Source: Spirochaetales bacterium
GTDB taxonomy: Bacteria > Spirochaetota > Spirochaetia > SZUA-6 > DRHE01
DNA length: 5,816 nucleotides
Assembly: GCA_023136785.1 (NCBI GenBank)
Contig: JAGLQP010000137.1
Coordinates: 1-5,816, forward strand
Direction: 5' to 3'
In this document: positions 1 through 5,816 of the stretch, one piece after another
Layout of the letters: every line of letters starts with the position of its first letter
Numbering within the stretch: position 1 is the stretch's first letter
Program-made: the position numbers and the translations under genes
The notes under the pieces: generated by a model
What the model was told of the DNA's origin: nothing
Databases searched by the model: none
Seen by the model: the letters and a program-made list of their open reading frames with translations, nothing else

Positions 1-1058
1 GCATCATCTTCATCGACGAGCTCGATGCTCTGGGGAAGGTGCGGGGGTTCAACCCGATCGGCGGTCATGACGAGCGGGAGCAAACCCTGAACCAGTTGCT
101 CGTAGAGATGGACGGTTTCAACACCCGCACCGGTGTGATCATCATGGGCGCCACCAACCGTCCGGAGATTCTCGACCCGGCCTTGCTGCGCCCGGGTCGT
201 TTCGATCGCCAGGTGGTGGTGGATCGACCCGACCTGAACGGCCGGGAGGCGATTCTCAAGATTCACAGCCAGGGTGTGAAACTCAGTAATGACGTCGACC
301 TGAAAGTCATTGCCGGCAGAACCCCGGGAATGGTGGGCGCCGATCTGGCCAACATCGTCAACGAGGCTGCCCTGCTGGCAGCACGCCACGACAAGAAGAG
401 CGTCACCATGAACGAGTTCGACGAGGCGATCGACCGGATCATAGCCGGCCTGGAGAAGAAGAAGCGTTTGATCAACCCCAAAGAAAAGAAGATCGTTGCC
501 TACCACGAAGCGGGTCATGCCGTAGTGGCTGGAACTCTCCCCAACACAGATGTGGTGCACAAGATTTCCATCGTACCGCGGGGAATCGCGGCCCTGGGGT
601 ATACGATCCAGTTGCCCACCGAGGACCGCTACCTCATGACCCAGAGCGAGCTCGAGGACCGCCTGGCCGTGCTTCTGGCCGGAAGGGTGACGGAGGAAGT
701 GGTTTTCGGCGATGTGTCCACCGGAGCTCAAAACGACCTGATGCGGGCTACCGATATCGCCAGAGCCATGGTCAAGGAGTACGGGATGAGCGGCAAGATG
801 GGGCTGATGGCCTACGAGCGGCCACACAACCCCTTTCTTACCGGAGACATCTGGACACCCACAGAGAAGGAGTACTCGGAGAAAATCGCTGCCGAGATCG
901 ACGAGGAAGTGAAGCGCATCCTCGATGATACCCACGACAAAACCCAGAAGATCATCGAAGAGAAGCGTGAAACCATCGATTCGCTGGCTAAGCTGCTCTT
1001 GGAGAAAGAAGTGGTGGGCCGGGAGGAGTTCCAGAAGCTCCTGCAGCTACAGGCCTAA
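1..1058 (+). CDS. ftsH: ATP-dependent zinc metalloprotease FtsH, C-terminal part (5' end outside window)
   Basis: FtsH is a membrane-anchored AAA+ protease that forms hexamers and degrades misassembled membrane proteins and some unstable soluble regulators. The reading frame is open from base 3, so 351 residues are visible. The N-terminal transmembrane segments, the Walker A motif and roughly 240 residues are missing because the window begins in the Walker B motif ([12 protein letters not shown], fragment residues 1-12). Next come [10 protein letters not shown] and the second region of homology, [20 protein letters not shown], with both arginine-finger residues in RPGRFDR (bases 189-209). The M41 protease domain has the zinc motif HEAGH at residues 168-172 (bases 504-518). 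The third zinc ligand is the Asp in GAQNDL, residue 245, a spacing matching that in E. coli FtsH. The C-terminus ends soon after a helical tail, without the long disordered extension of the E. coli protein. The GTG at 39 lies inside the AAA domain and is not the true start. Every visible catalytic residue is intact. Confidence 0.97.
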   Translation, partial: IIFIDELDALGKVRGFNPIGGHDEREQTLNQLLVEMDGFNTRTGVIIMGATNRPEILDPALLRPGRFDRQVVVDRPDLNGREAILKIHSQGVKLSNDVDLKVIAGRTPGMVGADLANIVNEAALLAARHDKKSVTMNEFDEAIDRIIAGLEKKKRLINPKEKKIVAYHEAGHAVVAGTLPNTDVVHKISIVPRGIAALGYTIQLPTEDRYLMTQSELEDRLAVLLAGRVTEEVVFGDVSTGAQNDLMRATDIARAMVKEYGMSGKMGLMAYERPHNPFLTGDIWTPTEKEYSEKIAAEIDEEVKRILDDTHDKTQKIIEEKRETIDSLAKLLLEKEVVGREEFQKLLQLQA

Positions 1059-1141
1059 CCCGGGATATCCACAATGGAATACAAATGGATCGGAACCTCC
1101 GCTTGATCTGACTCCGGCCCTTTTCCGACTCCCGTCCACCG

Positions 1142-1150
1142 TGATATAAA
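1142..1150 (+). promoter_or_regulatory. Probable extended -10 promoter immediately before the ARMT1-like gene
   Basis: The bases TGATATAAA form a TG-N extended -10 element with the hexamer TATAAA (five of six matches to TATAAT). It ends five bases before the GTG start at 1156. No good -35 is present; TTTCCG at 1122-1127 is a weak candidate at 17-bp spacing. Transcription from this element would begin at or within a few bases of the start codon. The rest of the 97-bp gap after ftsH (1059-1155) shows no convincing terminator hairpin with a T-run and no small gene. Confidence 0.45.
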
Positions 1151-1155
1151 GGGAC

Positions 1156-2379
1156 GTGCCCCGCAACTCTTTCGAAGCCCCTCCGCCTTTTATCTCAACA
1201 TCCGATCCCGAATCCTTCGCCTCCTTTACCTTCACAGACCGTCTGCCGAAAATGATCGATCAAATCATCGAGAAAAACAGTCTCGGTGGAACGGGCCGAC
1301 AAGCCTTGATCGAGCTCAAGAACAGACTCCGTTCCGGAGTTGTGCAGGACTGCTCTGCCGCCGTGGGGGAACTGCTCGAACCGGCGGAACAGGCCGTCTG
1401 GAACGCTGAAATCGCCGGGCATGCGGGCAGATCCTGGCTCGACCTTCCCTGGTACTTCGCCGAGAGCCTGTTCTACCTGGAGGTGCTTCTGGCCTGGGGA
1501 TACTACAGAGGCGGCTGTCCCCGTTTTGCCGCAGACCCTTTCGAGGCCTTCAAAGAGGAAGAGCTGCATCGCCCCGGCGGCGCGCTGGATCTGGCTACCG
1601 GCATCAGCCCCGCCGTTTCGAGCGCGGACACCCCAAAAGACAAGCTGCGAATCCTGCTGCACTACTGCCTCTGGGCGAACCGGCTAGATCTCAGCTACAG
1701 CCAACTGCTCAGGATGTACAGAAACCCCCTGAGGATCGAAGAAGATCATCTTCTGGTGGACCACTCCGACACGGTTACGGAGAAGCTTCTCCAAGCTTCC
1801 CGGGTCGACTTTATCCTCGATAACGCCGCTTCCGAACTGATCTGCGACCTGTGCCTCGTTCACCTTCTTCTACAGCATTCAAAGGACCTGAATATCCTTC
1901 TACATTGTAAAAAAGCACCCTTCTATGTATCCGACGCAATGGGCAAGGACGTCCTGCGGACAATCGCTTCCCTCGAACACAGCGGCCACTCGGAACTTCG
2001 CCGTATCGGCGGGGTCCTGACAGGAAAGCTGGAGGAGGGACGTTTGCGGATCGCGGAGCACTACTTCTGGAACGGTCCCCTTCACTTTCCCGACTTTCCC
2101 GATGATTTACGACGCTGTCTGGCGGGAAGCGACCTGGTTGTGCTCAAAGGAGACGTGAACTACAGGAGGCTGCTCTCCGACCGCAGATGGGCTCCCACTG
2201 CCGACATGGAGTCGATTGTCGGCTATTTTCCAGCAGCTCTCGTGACGCTGCGGACGACCAAAAGTGAAATAGCAGTCGACCTCAGCCTGGAGAAGGTGGA
2301 GGAGCTGAACAGAAAAGATCCGAAGTGGCTGATCGAGGGACGCTACGGGATCATCCGCTACTGCGAATCCGCGAACTGA
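1156..2379 (+). CDS. ARMT1-like DUF89 family metal-dependent damage-control phosphatase
   Basis: The 407-residue protein belongs to the DUF89 family and resembles its ARMT1 branch (human C6orf211, yeast YMR027W) along its full length. Those proteins are cytosolic phosphatases using Mn, Ni or Co that hydrolyse sugar phosphates such as fructose 1-phosphate, and they are proposed to limit metabolite damage. The metal-binding pair Asp222-Asn223 lies in FILDNAASELICDL, and a second Asp, 260, lies in FYVSDAMGKDV. Their 38-residue spacing matches the human enzyme as I recall it. Further signatures are KGDVNYRRL (Gly332-Asp333) and TLRTTKSEI (residues 364-372, with Lys369), followed by a closing YGIIRY. 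The helical N-terminal domain aligns from FASFTFTDRLPK onward. GTG at 1156 is the only start that keeps this region, because a stop lies nine bases upstream. AGGGA at 1150-1154 is too close to the start for normal ribosome binding. The gene probably has its own promoter and converges on the SDR gene. The older methyltransferase assignment of ARMT1 is disputed. The substrate here is unknown. Confidence 0.88.
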   Translation: MPRNSFEAPPPFISTSDPESFASFTFTDRLPKMIDQIIEKNSLGGTGRQALIELKNRLRSGVVQDCSAAVGELLEPAEQAVWNAEIAGHAGRSWLDLPWYFAESLFYLEVLLAWGYYRGGCPRFAADPFEAFKEEELHRPGGALDLATGISPAVSSADTPKDKLRILLHYCLWANRLDLSYSQLLRMYRNPLRIEEDHLLVDHSDTVTEKLLQASRVDFILDNAASELICDLCLVHLLLQHSKDLNILLHCKKAPFYVSDAMGKDVLRTIASLEHSGHSELRRIGGVLTGKLEEGRLRIAEHYFWNGPLHFPDFPDDLRRCLAGSDLVVLKGDVNYRRLLSDRRWAPTADMESIVGYFPAALVTLRTTKSEIAVDLSLEKVEELNRKDPKWLIEGRYGIIRYCESAN

Positions 2380-2388
2380 CCGTCCTTT

Positions 2389-3414
2389 CTAAAGAAAGCT
2401 GTTCCTACCCTCTTTAAAGCGCCGGTAAGCGGCAACCGTTCGGGACAATCCCGTTCTCCAATCGGTTTTGGGTCGATAGCCAAGAATCCGTCTAGCCTTG
2501 TCGATGCTGAAGTTGTAGTCCCAGGCCAGGTGAGCGACCCGGTAGGGAAACACCAGGGGATCGGCCTTGATCCGCAAAAGCCGATAGATCCGATTGAACA
2601 GATGGGCCGCCACCCAGGCCAGGGGAATGGGCAGCTCGAACCAGGGTCGTACGCCGAGAAGCTCGGCACAGTAGTCCATCATCTGTGCCCAGGTGACCTC
2701 TTCCCCGCTGGTAATATTAAACACCTGCCCGCCGCTCCGGTCGTTTTCGAGAGCCAGGATCACCGCCTCGACAAGGTCCTCTACATACACCGGGCTGGTC
2801 AGAACCCGACTGCCGCTGAGGGTCCCGCGGATGCCCTTTTCCTGGGCGGCGAGCAGCCTGTAGAAAGTGGTGCTATCTCCGGGCCCATATGCATTACCTG
2901 ATCGCAGTACGGTGACTCGGAATCCGGGCACTGACTGGCTCAACACATACTCTTCCGCCGCCTTTTTTGTCCGCTGGTAACCGCTGACATACGGATAAAA
3001 CGGTCCTTCCTCGGTGGAACCCCGGTGAATCCCGAATCCCTGCACCGAGAGGGAGCTCAAGAACACGAAAACCCGGCAGCCGGCACGGCGAGCTTCGTCG
3101 ACCAGAGTTTTACTGACTTCGAAATTCTGGGTGTGATAGTCTCTCTCGTATCCCCAGTCCCTGACCAAAGCGGCGCAGTGGATTACAGCATCGATGTTCT
3201 GAAGGGAAAGTCGAACCTCTTCTCGAACCGTGAGATCTCTTCTTTCAACTTCCGCGCCGGCCCTGCGGATTTCCTCCAGATGGGCCGGCATACGGTTCCG
3301 GCGGTAGAGCCCCCGAACCGGATAACCCCGCTTCGTCAGGGTGCTCGTGACCCAGCTCCCGATAAAGCCGGAGCTGCCCGTGATCAGGATTCTTCGAAAC
3401 GTTTCTGGAGCCAT
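2389..3414 (-). CDS. NAD(P)-dependent epimerase/dehydratase, extended SDR family
   Basis: The 341-residue protein has the hallmarks of an extended short-chain dehydrogenase/reductase. A Rossmann nucleotide-binding motif, TGSSGFIG, lies at residues 12-19. An HCAA segment lies at 79-82. The catalytic Ser is probably Ser121 in FLSSLSVQG, and the catalytic pair is Tyr146-x3-Lys150 in YQRTK. The usual YGPGD follows at 176-180 and a YVEDLVEA segment near 210. Basic residues after the second strand (LYRRN, 36-40) hint at NADP(H) preference; this is inference. The C-terminal part (FSIDKARRILGYRPKTDWRTG) resembles 3-beta-hydroxysteroid dehydrogenase/isomerase-type and sugar-epimerase SDRs. The substrate cannot be read from the sequence; sugar nucleotides, isoprenoids or sterol-like lipids are all possible. 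The ATG at 3414 places the Rossmann motif at the usual distance. No Shine-Dalgarno precedes it. The start is 21 bp after the pepT stop on the same strand, so co-transcription with pepT is likely. Confidence 0.9.
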   Translation of the reverse strand: MAPETFRRILITGSSGFIGSWVTSTLTKRGYPVRGLYRRNRMPAHLEEIRRAGAEVERRDLTVREEVRLSLQNIDAVIHCAALVRDWGYERDYHTQNFEVSKTLVDEARRAGCRVFVFLSSLSVQGFGIHRGSTEEGPFYPYVSGYQRTKKAAEEYVLSQSVPGFRVTVLRSGNAYGPGDSTTFYRLLAAQEKGIRGTLSGSRVLTSPVYVEDLVEAVILALENDRSGGQVFNITSGEEVTWAQMMDYCAELLGVRPWFELPIPLAWVAAHLFNRIYRLLRIKADPLVFPYRVAHLAWDYNFSIDKARRILGYRPKTDWRTGLSRTVAAYRRFKEGRNSFL

Positions 3415-3435
3415 CGGTGCTGATACGAGGGGTTG

Positions 3436-4704
3436 TCAACCCCTTCGCCCGCCCTCCGCCCAGAGGCGGCAGAGATTCACAGCCGTGTTCACCGCTCGGA
3501 TCATGGCCGGAACCGCAGCCCATTCTTGACGGCTGTGGAAGTTGTGCCCTCCTGTGAAAACATTGGGTGTGGGCACTCCCAATTCGCTCAACCGAGCTCC
3601 ATCGGTTCCGCCCCGAATAATCTTGTACACCGGCTCTATCCCGGTTTCCCGAATCGCCTGTTCCAGATGCTGCAACACCTCCTGAACATCCCGAAGAAAA
3701 CGGTGCAGATTCGCATACTGCTTCTCGATTTTTATCTCCACCCTACCTCGGGGGAAAACCGCTTCCACAGCCCGGGCCATGCTCTCGAGGGCCGCGGCTC
3801 GTCTCTGCACCTCCTGCTCTTCGAAATCCCGCAAATAGATCTCCAGGGTTGTCTCCTCGATGCCTCCGGTGATCTCGAGGGGAAAGTAGAACCCGTAGCG
3901 TCCATCCGTTGCTTGGGGACTCTCCGCACCCGGGAGCAGGCCGAGAAACGTCGCAGCCATTTCGATGGCGTTCACCAGTTTTCCCCGGGCCACACCCGTG
4001 TGGATGCTCTTGCCGATGAAACGCAGATCGGCTTTGTAGCCTTCGAAACACTCCGCCTCGATCGTACCCTCCTCTCCACCATCGAAGGTGTAGCAGTACT
4101 TTGCAGATATTTTCTTGATAGGAAAGCTCTGCATGCTCAAGCCCTGCTCTTCGTCGGGAGTAAAATAGATACCGATTTCCCCGTGGGGAAGGTCCGGGTG
4201 ATTCACCAGATACTCCACGGCGGTCATAATCTCCGCCAGTCCTGCCTTGTCATCAGCCCCAAGCAGTGTGCGTCCGTCGGAGGTGATGATCTTCTGGCCG
4301 GAATAGCTGCGCAGCTCCGGAAACTCCTCCGGATCGAGCACCACCCCTTCTTTGAGAGCAATGATTTTCCCATCGTACTTTTCGTGGACCCTGGGATCAA
4401 CATCCTTACCGGGTGCCGCGTCGCTGGTATCCAGGTGAGCAATGAACCCAATCTCGGGAGGCTGCTTGGCTGAACCTTTCAGATTCGATTCCAGATGGGC
4501 AAAGAGAAAGCCCCCCTCATCCAACTCGACATCCCGCACGGACAGTTGCTCGAGTTCCTCAACAAGCACCCTTGCCAGCTCGAGCTGCCCCGCCGTTGTC
4601 GGGGTGCTTTTCGAGTGCCTGTCGGAAGTTGTGTCGATACGTACGTAGCGTAAAAACCGTTCGAGCAGTCGCTGTTCGATCCAGCTTTGGTCGCTATCTT
4701 TCAT
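3436..4704 (-). CDS. pepT: Peptidase T (tripeptide aminopeptidase)
   Basis: PepT is a cytoplasmic M20-family dizinc aminopeptidase that removes the N-terminal residue from tripeptides during peptide use. From the ATG at 4704 the product is 422 residues, close to the 408 of E. coli PepT, and it is similar end to end. The metal site is complete: His90 in AHLDTS, bridging Asp151 in LLGADDKAG, Glu186 and the catalytic base Glu185 in FTPDEEQG, Asp208 in YTFDGGEEG, and His390 in GGHNFH. The substrate-binding RGGTDGARLS segment is also present. The frame could open at TTG 4734, adding ten residues, but ATG 4704 is preferred. The family N-terminus begins close to ERFLRYVRIDT, and the TTG falls inside the likely -35 region (TTGACT, 4739-4734). 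No Shine-Dalgarno lies before either start. The gene is divergent from the DUF2148 gene and is followed after 21 bp by the SDR gene. Confidence 0.96.
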   Translation of the reverse strand: MKDSDQSWIEQRLLERFLRYVRIDTTSDRHSKSTPTTAGQLELARVLVEELEQLSVRDVELDEGGFLFAHLESNLKGSAKQPPEIGFIAHLDTSDAAPGKDVDPRVHEKYDGKIIALKEGVVLDPEEFPELRSYSGQKIITSDGRTLLGADDKAGLAEIMTAVEYLVNHPDLPHGEIGIYFTPDEEQGLSMQSFPIKKISAKYCYTFDGGEEGTIEAECFEGYKADLRFIGKSIHTGVARGKLVNAIEMAATFLGLLPGAESPQATDGRYGFYFPLEITGGIEETTLEIYLRDFEEQEVQRRAAALESMARAVEAVFPRGRVEIKIEKQYANLHRFLRDVQEVLQHLEQAIRETGIEPVYKIIRGGTDGARLSELGVPTPNVFTGGHNFHSRQEWAAVPAMIRAVNTAVNLCRLWAEGGRRG

Positions 4705-4710
4705 AGAGGA

Positions 4711-4739
4711 AGAATACGGGAAGTGATCCCTCAAGTCAA
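4711..4739 (-). promoter_or_regulatory. Sigma70-like promoter for pepT, apparently leaderless
   Basis: On the minus strand TTGACT (4739-4734, five of six -35 matches) is followed by a 17-bp spacer and TATTCT (4716-4711, four of six -10 matches). Six bases then separate the -10 from ATG 4704. Initiation at the usual 6-7 bases past the -10 would fall at the A of the ATG. The intervening TCCTCT is pyrimidine-rich and cannot act as a ribosome binding site. The promoter overlaps the alternative TTG start at 4734, which argues against that start. Confidence 0.55.
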
Positions 4740-4765
4740 ATAGATACCGCCGCTAACATATCACA

Positions 4766-4795
4766 TTGACAATTATATTATATAAAAGATATCGT
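4766..4795 (+). promoter_or_regulatory. Sigma70-like promoter for the DUF2148 gene
   Basis: A perfect -35, TTGACA (4766-4771), is followed by an 18-bp AT-rich spacer and TATCGT (4790-4795, four of six -10 matches). The -10 ends seven bases before ATG 4803, so the transcript would start at or one base before the start codon. An alternative -10, TATAAA at 4781-4786, matches the hexamer better but lies only 9 bp from the TTGACA and has no good partner at normal spacing. The -10 sits inside a short perfect inverted repeat. Confidence 0.5.
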
Positions 4796-4799
4796 ATCT
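4787..4799. repeat. 13-bp perfect inverted repeat in the divergent promoter region
   Basis: AGATA-TCG-TATCT has two five-base arms around three bases. It covers the proposed -10 of the DUF2148 promoter and ends four bases before ATG 4803. A related half-site, AGATAC (4742-4747), is the exact reverse complement of GTATCT at 4794-4799 and lies next to the pepT -35. The layout would suit an operator, but in such AT-rich sequence repeats this short arise easily by chance. Confidence 0.3.
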
Positions 4800-4802
4800 G
4801 CT

Positions 4803-5333
4803 ATGAAAACAGACGGAACAGACATGGAACGGGATGGTCTTCTCGAGGTGGCACGCAGGATCTGTATCGCCGCCCGAACTGCTCCCAAGGGCAAGGGCAC
4901 GGACAACCTGATTACTCTGGTCTTGACGGGCACGGAGAAGGACGAGGTCGCCCAGGAGATGCAGCGTGTCGGCGAAGAGACGGGGGTGGCCTTCTTCGTT
5001 CGCGATGCAGAGAATGTACGTTCTGCCGGTGCTCTGGTGCTCCTAGGCACGAAGATCAATGCCTTGGGCGTCCCCAACTGTGATTTCTGCGGTTTCAAAG
5101 ACTGTGCTGAAAACGAGAAGAACAAAGGCATCTGCGCCTTCAACACGGGGGACCTGGGTATTGCCCTCGGTTCGGCGGTGAGTGTGGCCGCCGACAACAG
5201 GGTAGACAACAGGGTCTTCTTCTCTGCCGGCCGGGCGGCGGTGAATTTGAAGATCCTGGGACCCGAAGTAAAGATCGCCTACGGTATTCCCCTCAGTGTC
5301 AGCGGAAAAAGCATCTTCTTCGATAGGAAATAG
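4803..5333 (+). CDS. DUF2148 ferredoxin-domain protein (4Fe-4S, function unknown)
   Basis: The 176-residue protein matches the DUF2148 family, small soluble proteins with a ferredoxin-like cysteine domain found largely in anaerobes. The N-terminal helix, GLLEVARRICIAARTAPKGK, is typical of the family. A segment around RDAENVRSAGALVLLG precedes a cysteine cluster, Cys93-x2-Cys96-x4-Cys101-x9-Cys111 (VPNCDFCGFKDC through ICAF), that should ligate one 4Fe-4S cluster. The C-terminal half has DLGIALGSAV, VDNRVFFSAG and YGIPLSVSGKSIFFDR, all family hallmarks. No reaction or partner is established. No Shine-Dalgarno precedes ATG 4803. ATG 4824 (MERDGLLEV) is an alternative start with a weak GGA five to seven bases upstream and would still keep the conserved domain. 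The gene is divergent from pepT and converges on the transporter gene with only seven bases between stops. Confidence 0.9.
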   Translation: MKTDGTDMERDGLLEVARRICIAARTAPKGKGTDNLITLVLTGTEKDEVAQEMQRVGEETGVAFFVRDAENVRSAGALVLLGTKINALGVPNCDFCGFKDCAENEKNKGICAFNTGDLGIALGSAVSVAADNRVDNRVFFSAGRAAVNLKILGPEVKIAYGIPLSVSGKSIFFDRK

Positions 5334-5340
5334 AACAGAC

Positions 5341-5816
5341 TCATCGACCCCTTGATTTCACAAGGTACAGCACGGTTGCCCCGAGAAACAGGGCGTAGGA
5401 GGGAAACTCCCGGTAGGAGGGCACTTCAGCCAGGATCAGGGCGGCGGTGATGGTGGCAATGATCGGTTCGCTGAGAGTGAAGAATGACACTGTGAGGGGG
5501 TTGAGATGGCGCACCCCGTAGTTGTTGGAAGTGTGTCCAATCAGTGTGGGAAACAGGGCCAATCCCAATAGGGCCAACACAGAGCCCGTGGCCGCCGGAT
5601 CGACCTGAGACAGCTGTCCCCCGGCCAAGGAGAAAGGCAGCGTCAGCAGTCCTCCCCACAGGTAGATTACATGAATGTACAGCAGATGGGGAATATCCCC
5701 GGAAACCCGCCGCGACACCAGAAGATAGATCACGAACAGCATGGTGGAAAGCAGGCAGAGGAAATCTCCCGTCTGCCCCAACTGGCCGCCTCGTTGGAAG
5801 AACAGCCAGTACGCCC
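5341..5816 (-). CDS. EamA/DMT-superfamily transporter, C-terminal half (5' end outside window)
   Basis: The frame is open from the right edge to the TGA at 5343-5341, giving 157 visible residues. They form the second EamA repeat of a drug/metabolite transporter, an inner-membrane family that usually exports amino acids, metabolites or drugs. Five hydrophobic segments are visible at about fragment residues 16-33, 41-62, 77-95, 105-129 and 135-152. Landmarks typical of the family are GDFLCLLST at the repeat start, PTLIGHTSNNYGVRHL in the middle, and SFFTLSEPIIATITAALILAE near the end, with the usual Glu-Pro kink. A short basic tail, KSRGR, closes the protein. The TTG at 5781 lies inside the domain and is not the real start; about the first half of a normal 290-300-residue protein is missing. 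The substrate cannot be inferred. Confidence 0.9.
   Translation of the reverse strand, partial: AYWLFFQRGGQLGQTGDFLCLLSTMLFVIYLLVSRRVSGDIPHLLYIHVIYLWGGLLTLPFSLAGGQLSQVDPAATGSVLALLGLALFPTLIGHTSNNYGVRHLNPLTVSFFTLSEPIIATITAALILAEVPSYREFPSYALFLGATVLYLVKSRGR

Noticed and set aside
1195..1662. Minus-strand open frame of 155 codons opposite the ARMT1-like gene
   Set aside because: The plus-strand gene aligns with the ARMT1 family through this region. The antisense product has no family features.
2385..2398. Inverted repeat CTTTCT-AA-AGAAAG at the junction of the convergent ARMT1-like and SDR genes, considered as a bidirectional terminator
   Set aside because: The stem is six pairs with only two G-C pairs and a two-base loop, there is no T-run, and it overlaps the SDR stop codon. 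It is too weak to call a terminator.
3420..3439. TTGACA at 3439-3434 with TATCAG at 3425-3420 as a promoter for the SDR gene
   Set aside because: The spacing is only 8 bp, far from the 16-18 bp needed, and the TTGACA overlaps the pepT stop codon.
3433..4473. Long open frame on the plus strand (346 codons) antisense to pepT
   Set aside because: It lies opposite pepT, which is clearly coding with all catalytic motifs. The antisense translation has no recognisable domain and looks like a shadow of GC-rich codon use.
4705..4734. Extension of PepT to the TTG at 4734
   Set aside because: The ten added residues are not expected for the family, and the TTG lies within the probable -35 element. The ATG at 4704 fits both length and promoter position.
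4772..4782. Overlapping perfect TATAAT hexamers on the minus strand (TATAATATAAT), a possible second pepT promoter
   Set aside because: The candidate -35 sites at 16-18 bp (CATAGC, CAGATA) are poor. The hexamers could equally be just part of the AT-rich spacer of the forward promoter. The downstream TTGACT/TATTCT pair is better.

Overview
The window carries six protein-coding genes and two short regulatory gaps. There is no sign of RNA genes, mobile elements or CRISPR arrays. Two genes run off the edges: the C-terminal half of ftsH on the left and the C-terminal half of an EamA-type transporter on the right. Base composition is moderately GC-rich and even, apart from one AT-rich divergent promoter region near 4740-4800. 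The organism is a bacterium. The DUF2148 ferredoxin-domain protein is a family mostly seen in anaerobes, so an anaerobic or facultative lifestyle is likely. The FtsH has the ELDALGK and RGIAALGYT variants, so it is not the enterobacterial type. I cannot name the phylum safely.

Layout: ftsH (+, partial, 1-1058); a 97-bp gap with a probable extended -10 promoter; an ARMT1-like DUF89 metal-dependent phosphatase (+, GTG start at 1156, ends 2379); a convergent 9-bp junction; an extended SDR/NAD-dependent epimerase (-, 3414 to 2389) lying 21 bp downstream of pepT (-, 4704 to 3436), these two probably forming one operon; a 98-bp divergent promoter region; a DUF2148 4Fe-4S protein (+, 4803-5333); a convergent 7-bp junction; and a DMT/EamA permease (-, partial, 5341 to beyond the right edge).

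The genes look like a housekeeping and metabolite-handling neighbourhood: membrane protein quality control (FtsH), sugar-phosphate damage control (ARMT1-like), peptide use (PepT), a redox or sugar-modifying SDR, an uncharacterised Fe-S protein and a metabolite exporter. They do not form a recognisable single pathway or defence system.

The most notable signal is in the start regions. None of the four gene starts inside the window has a usable Shine-Dalgarno sequence. Three of them have a sigma70-like -10 hexamer ending only 5-7 bases before the start codon. For pepT and DUF2148 this -10 is paired with a near-perfect or perfect -35 at normal spacing. This is what leaderless transcripts would look like.
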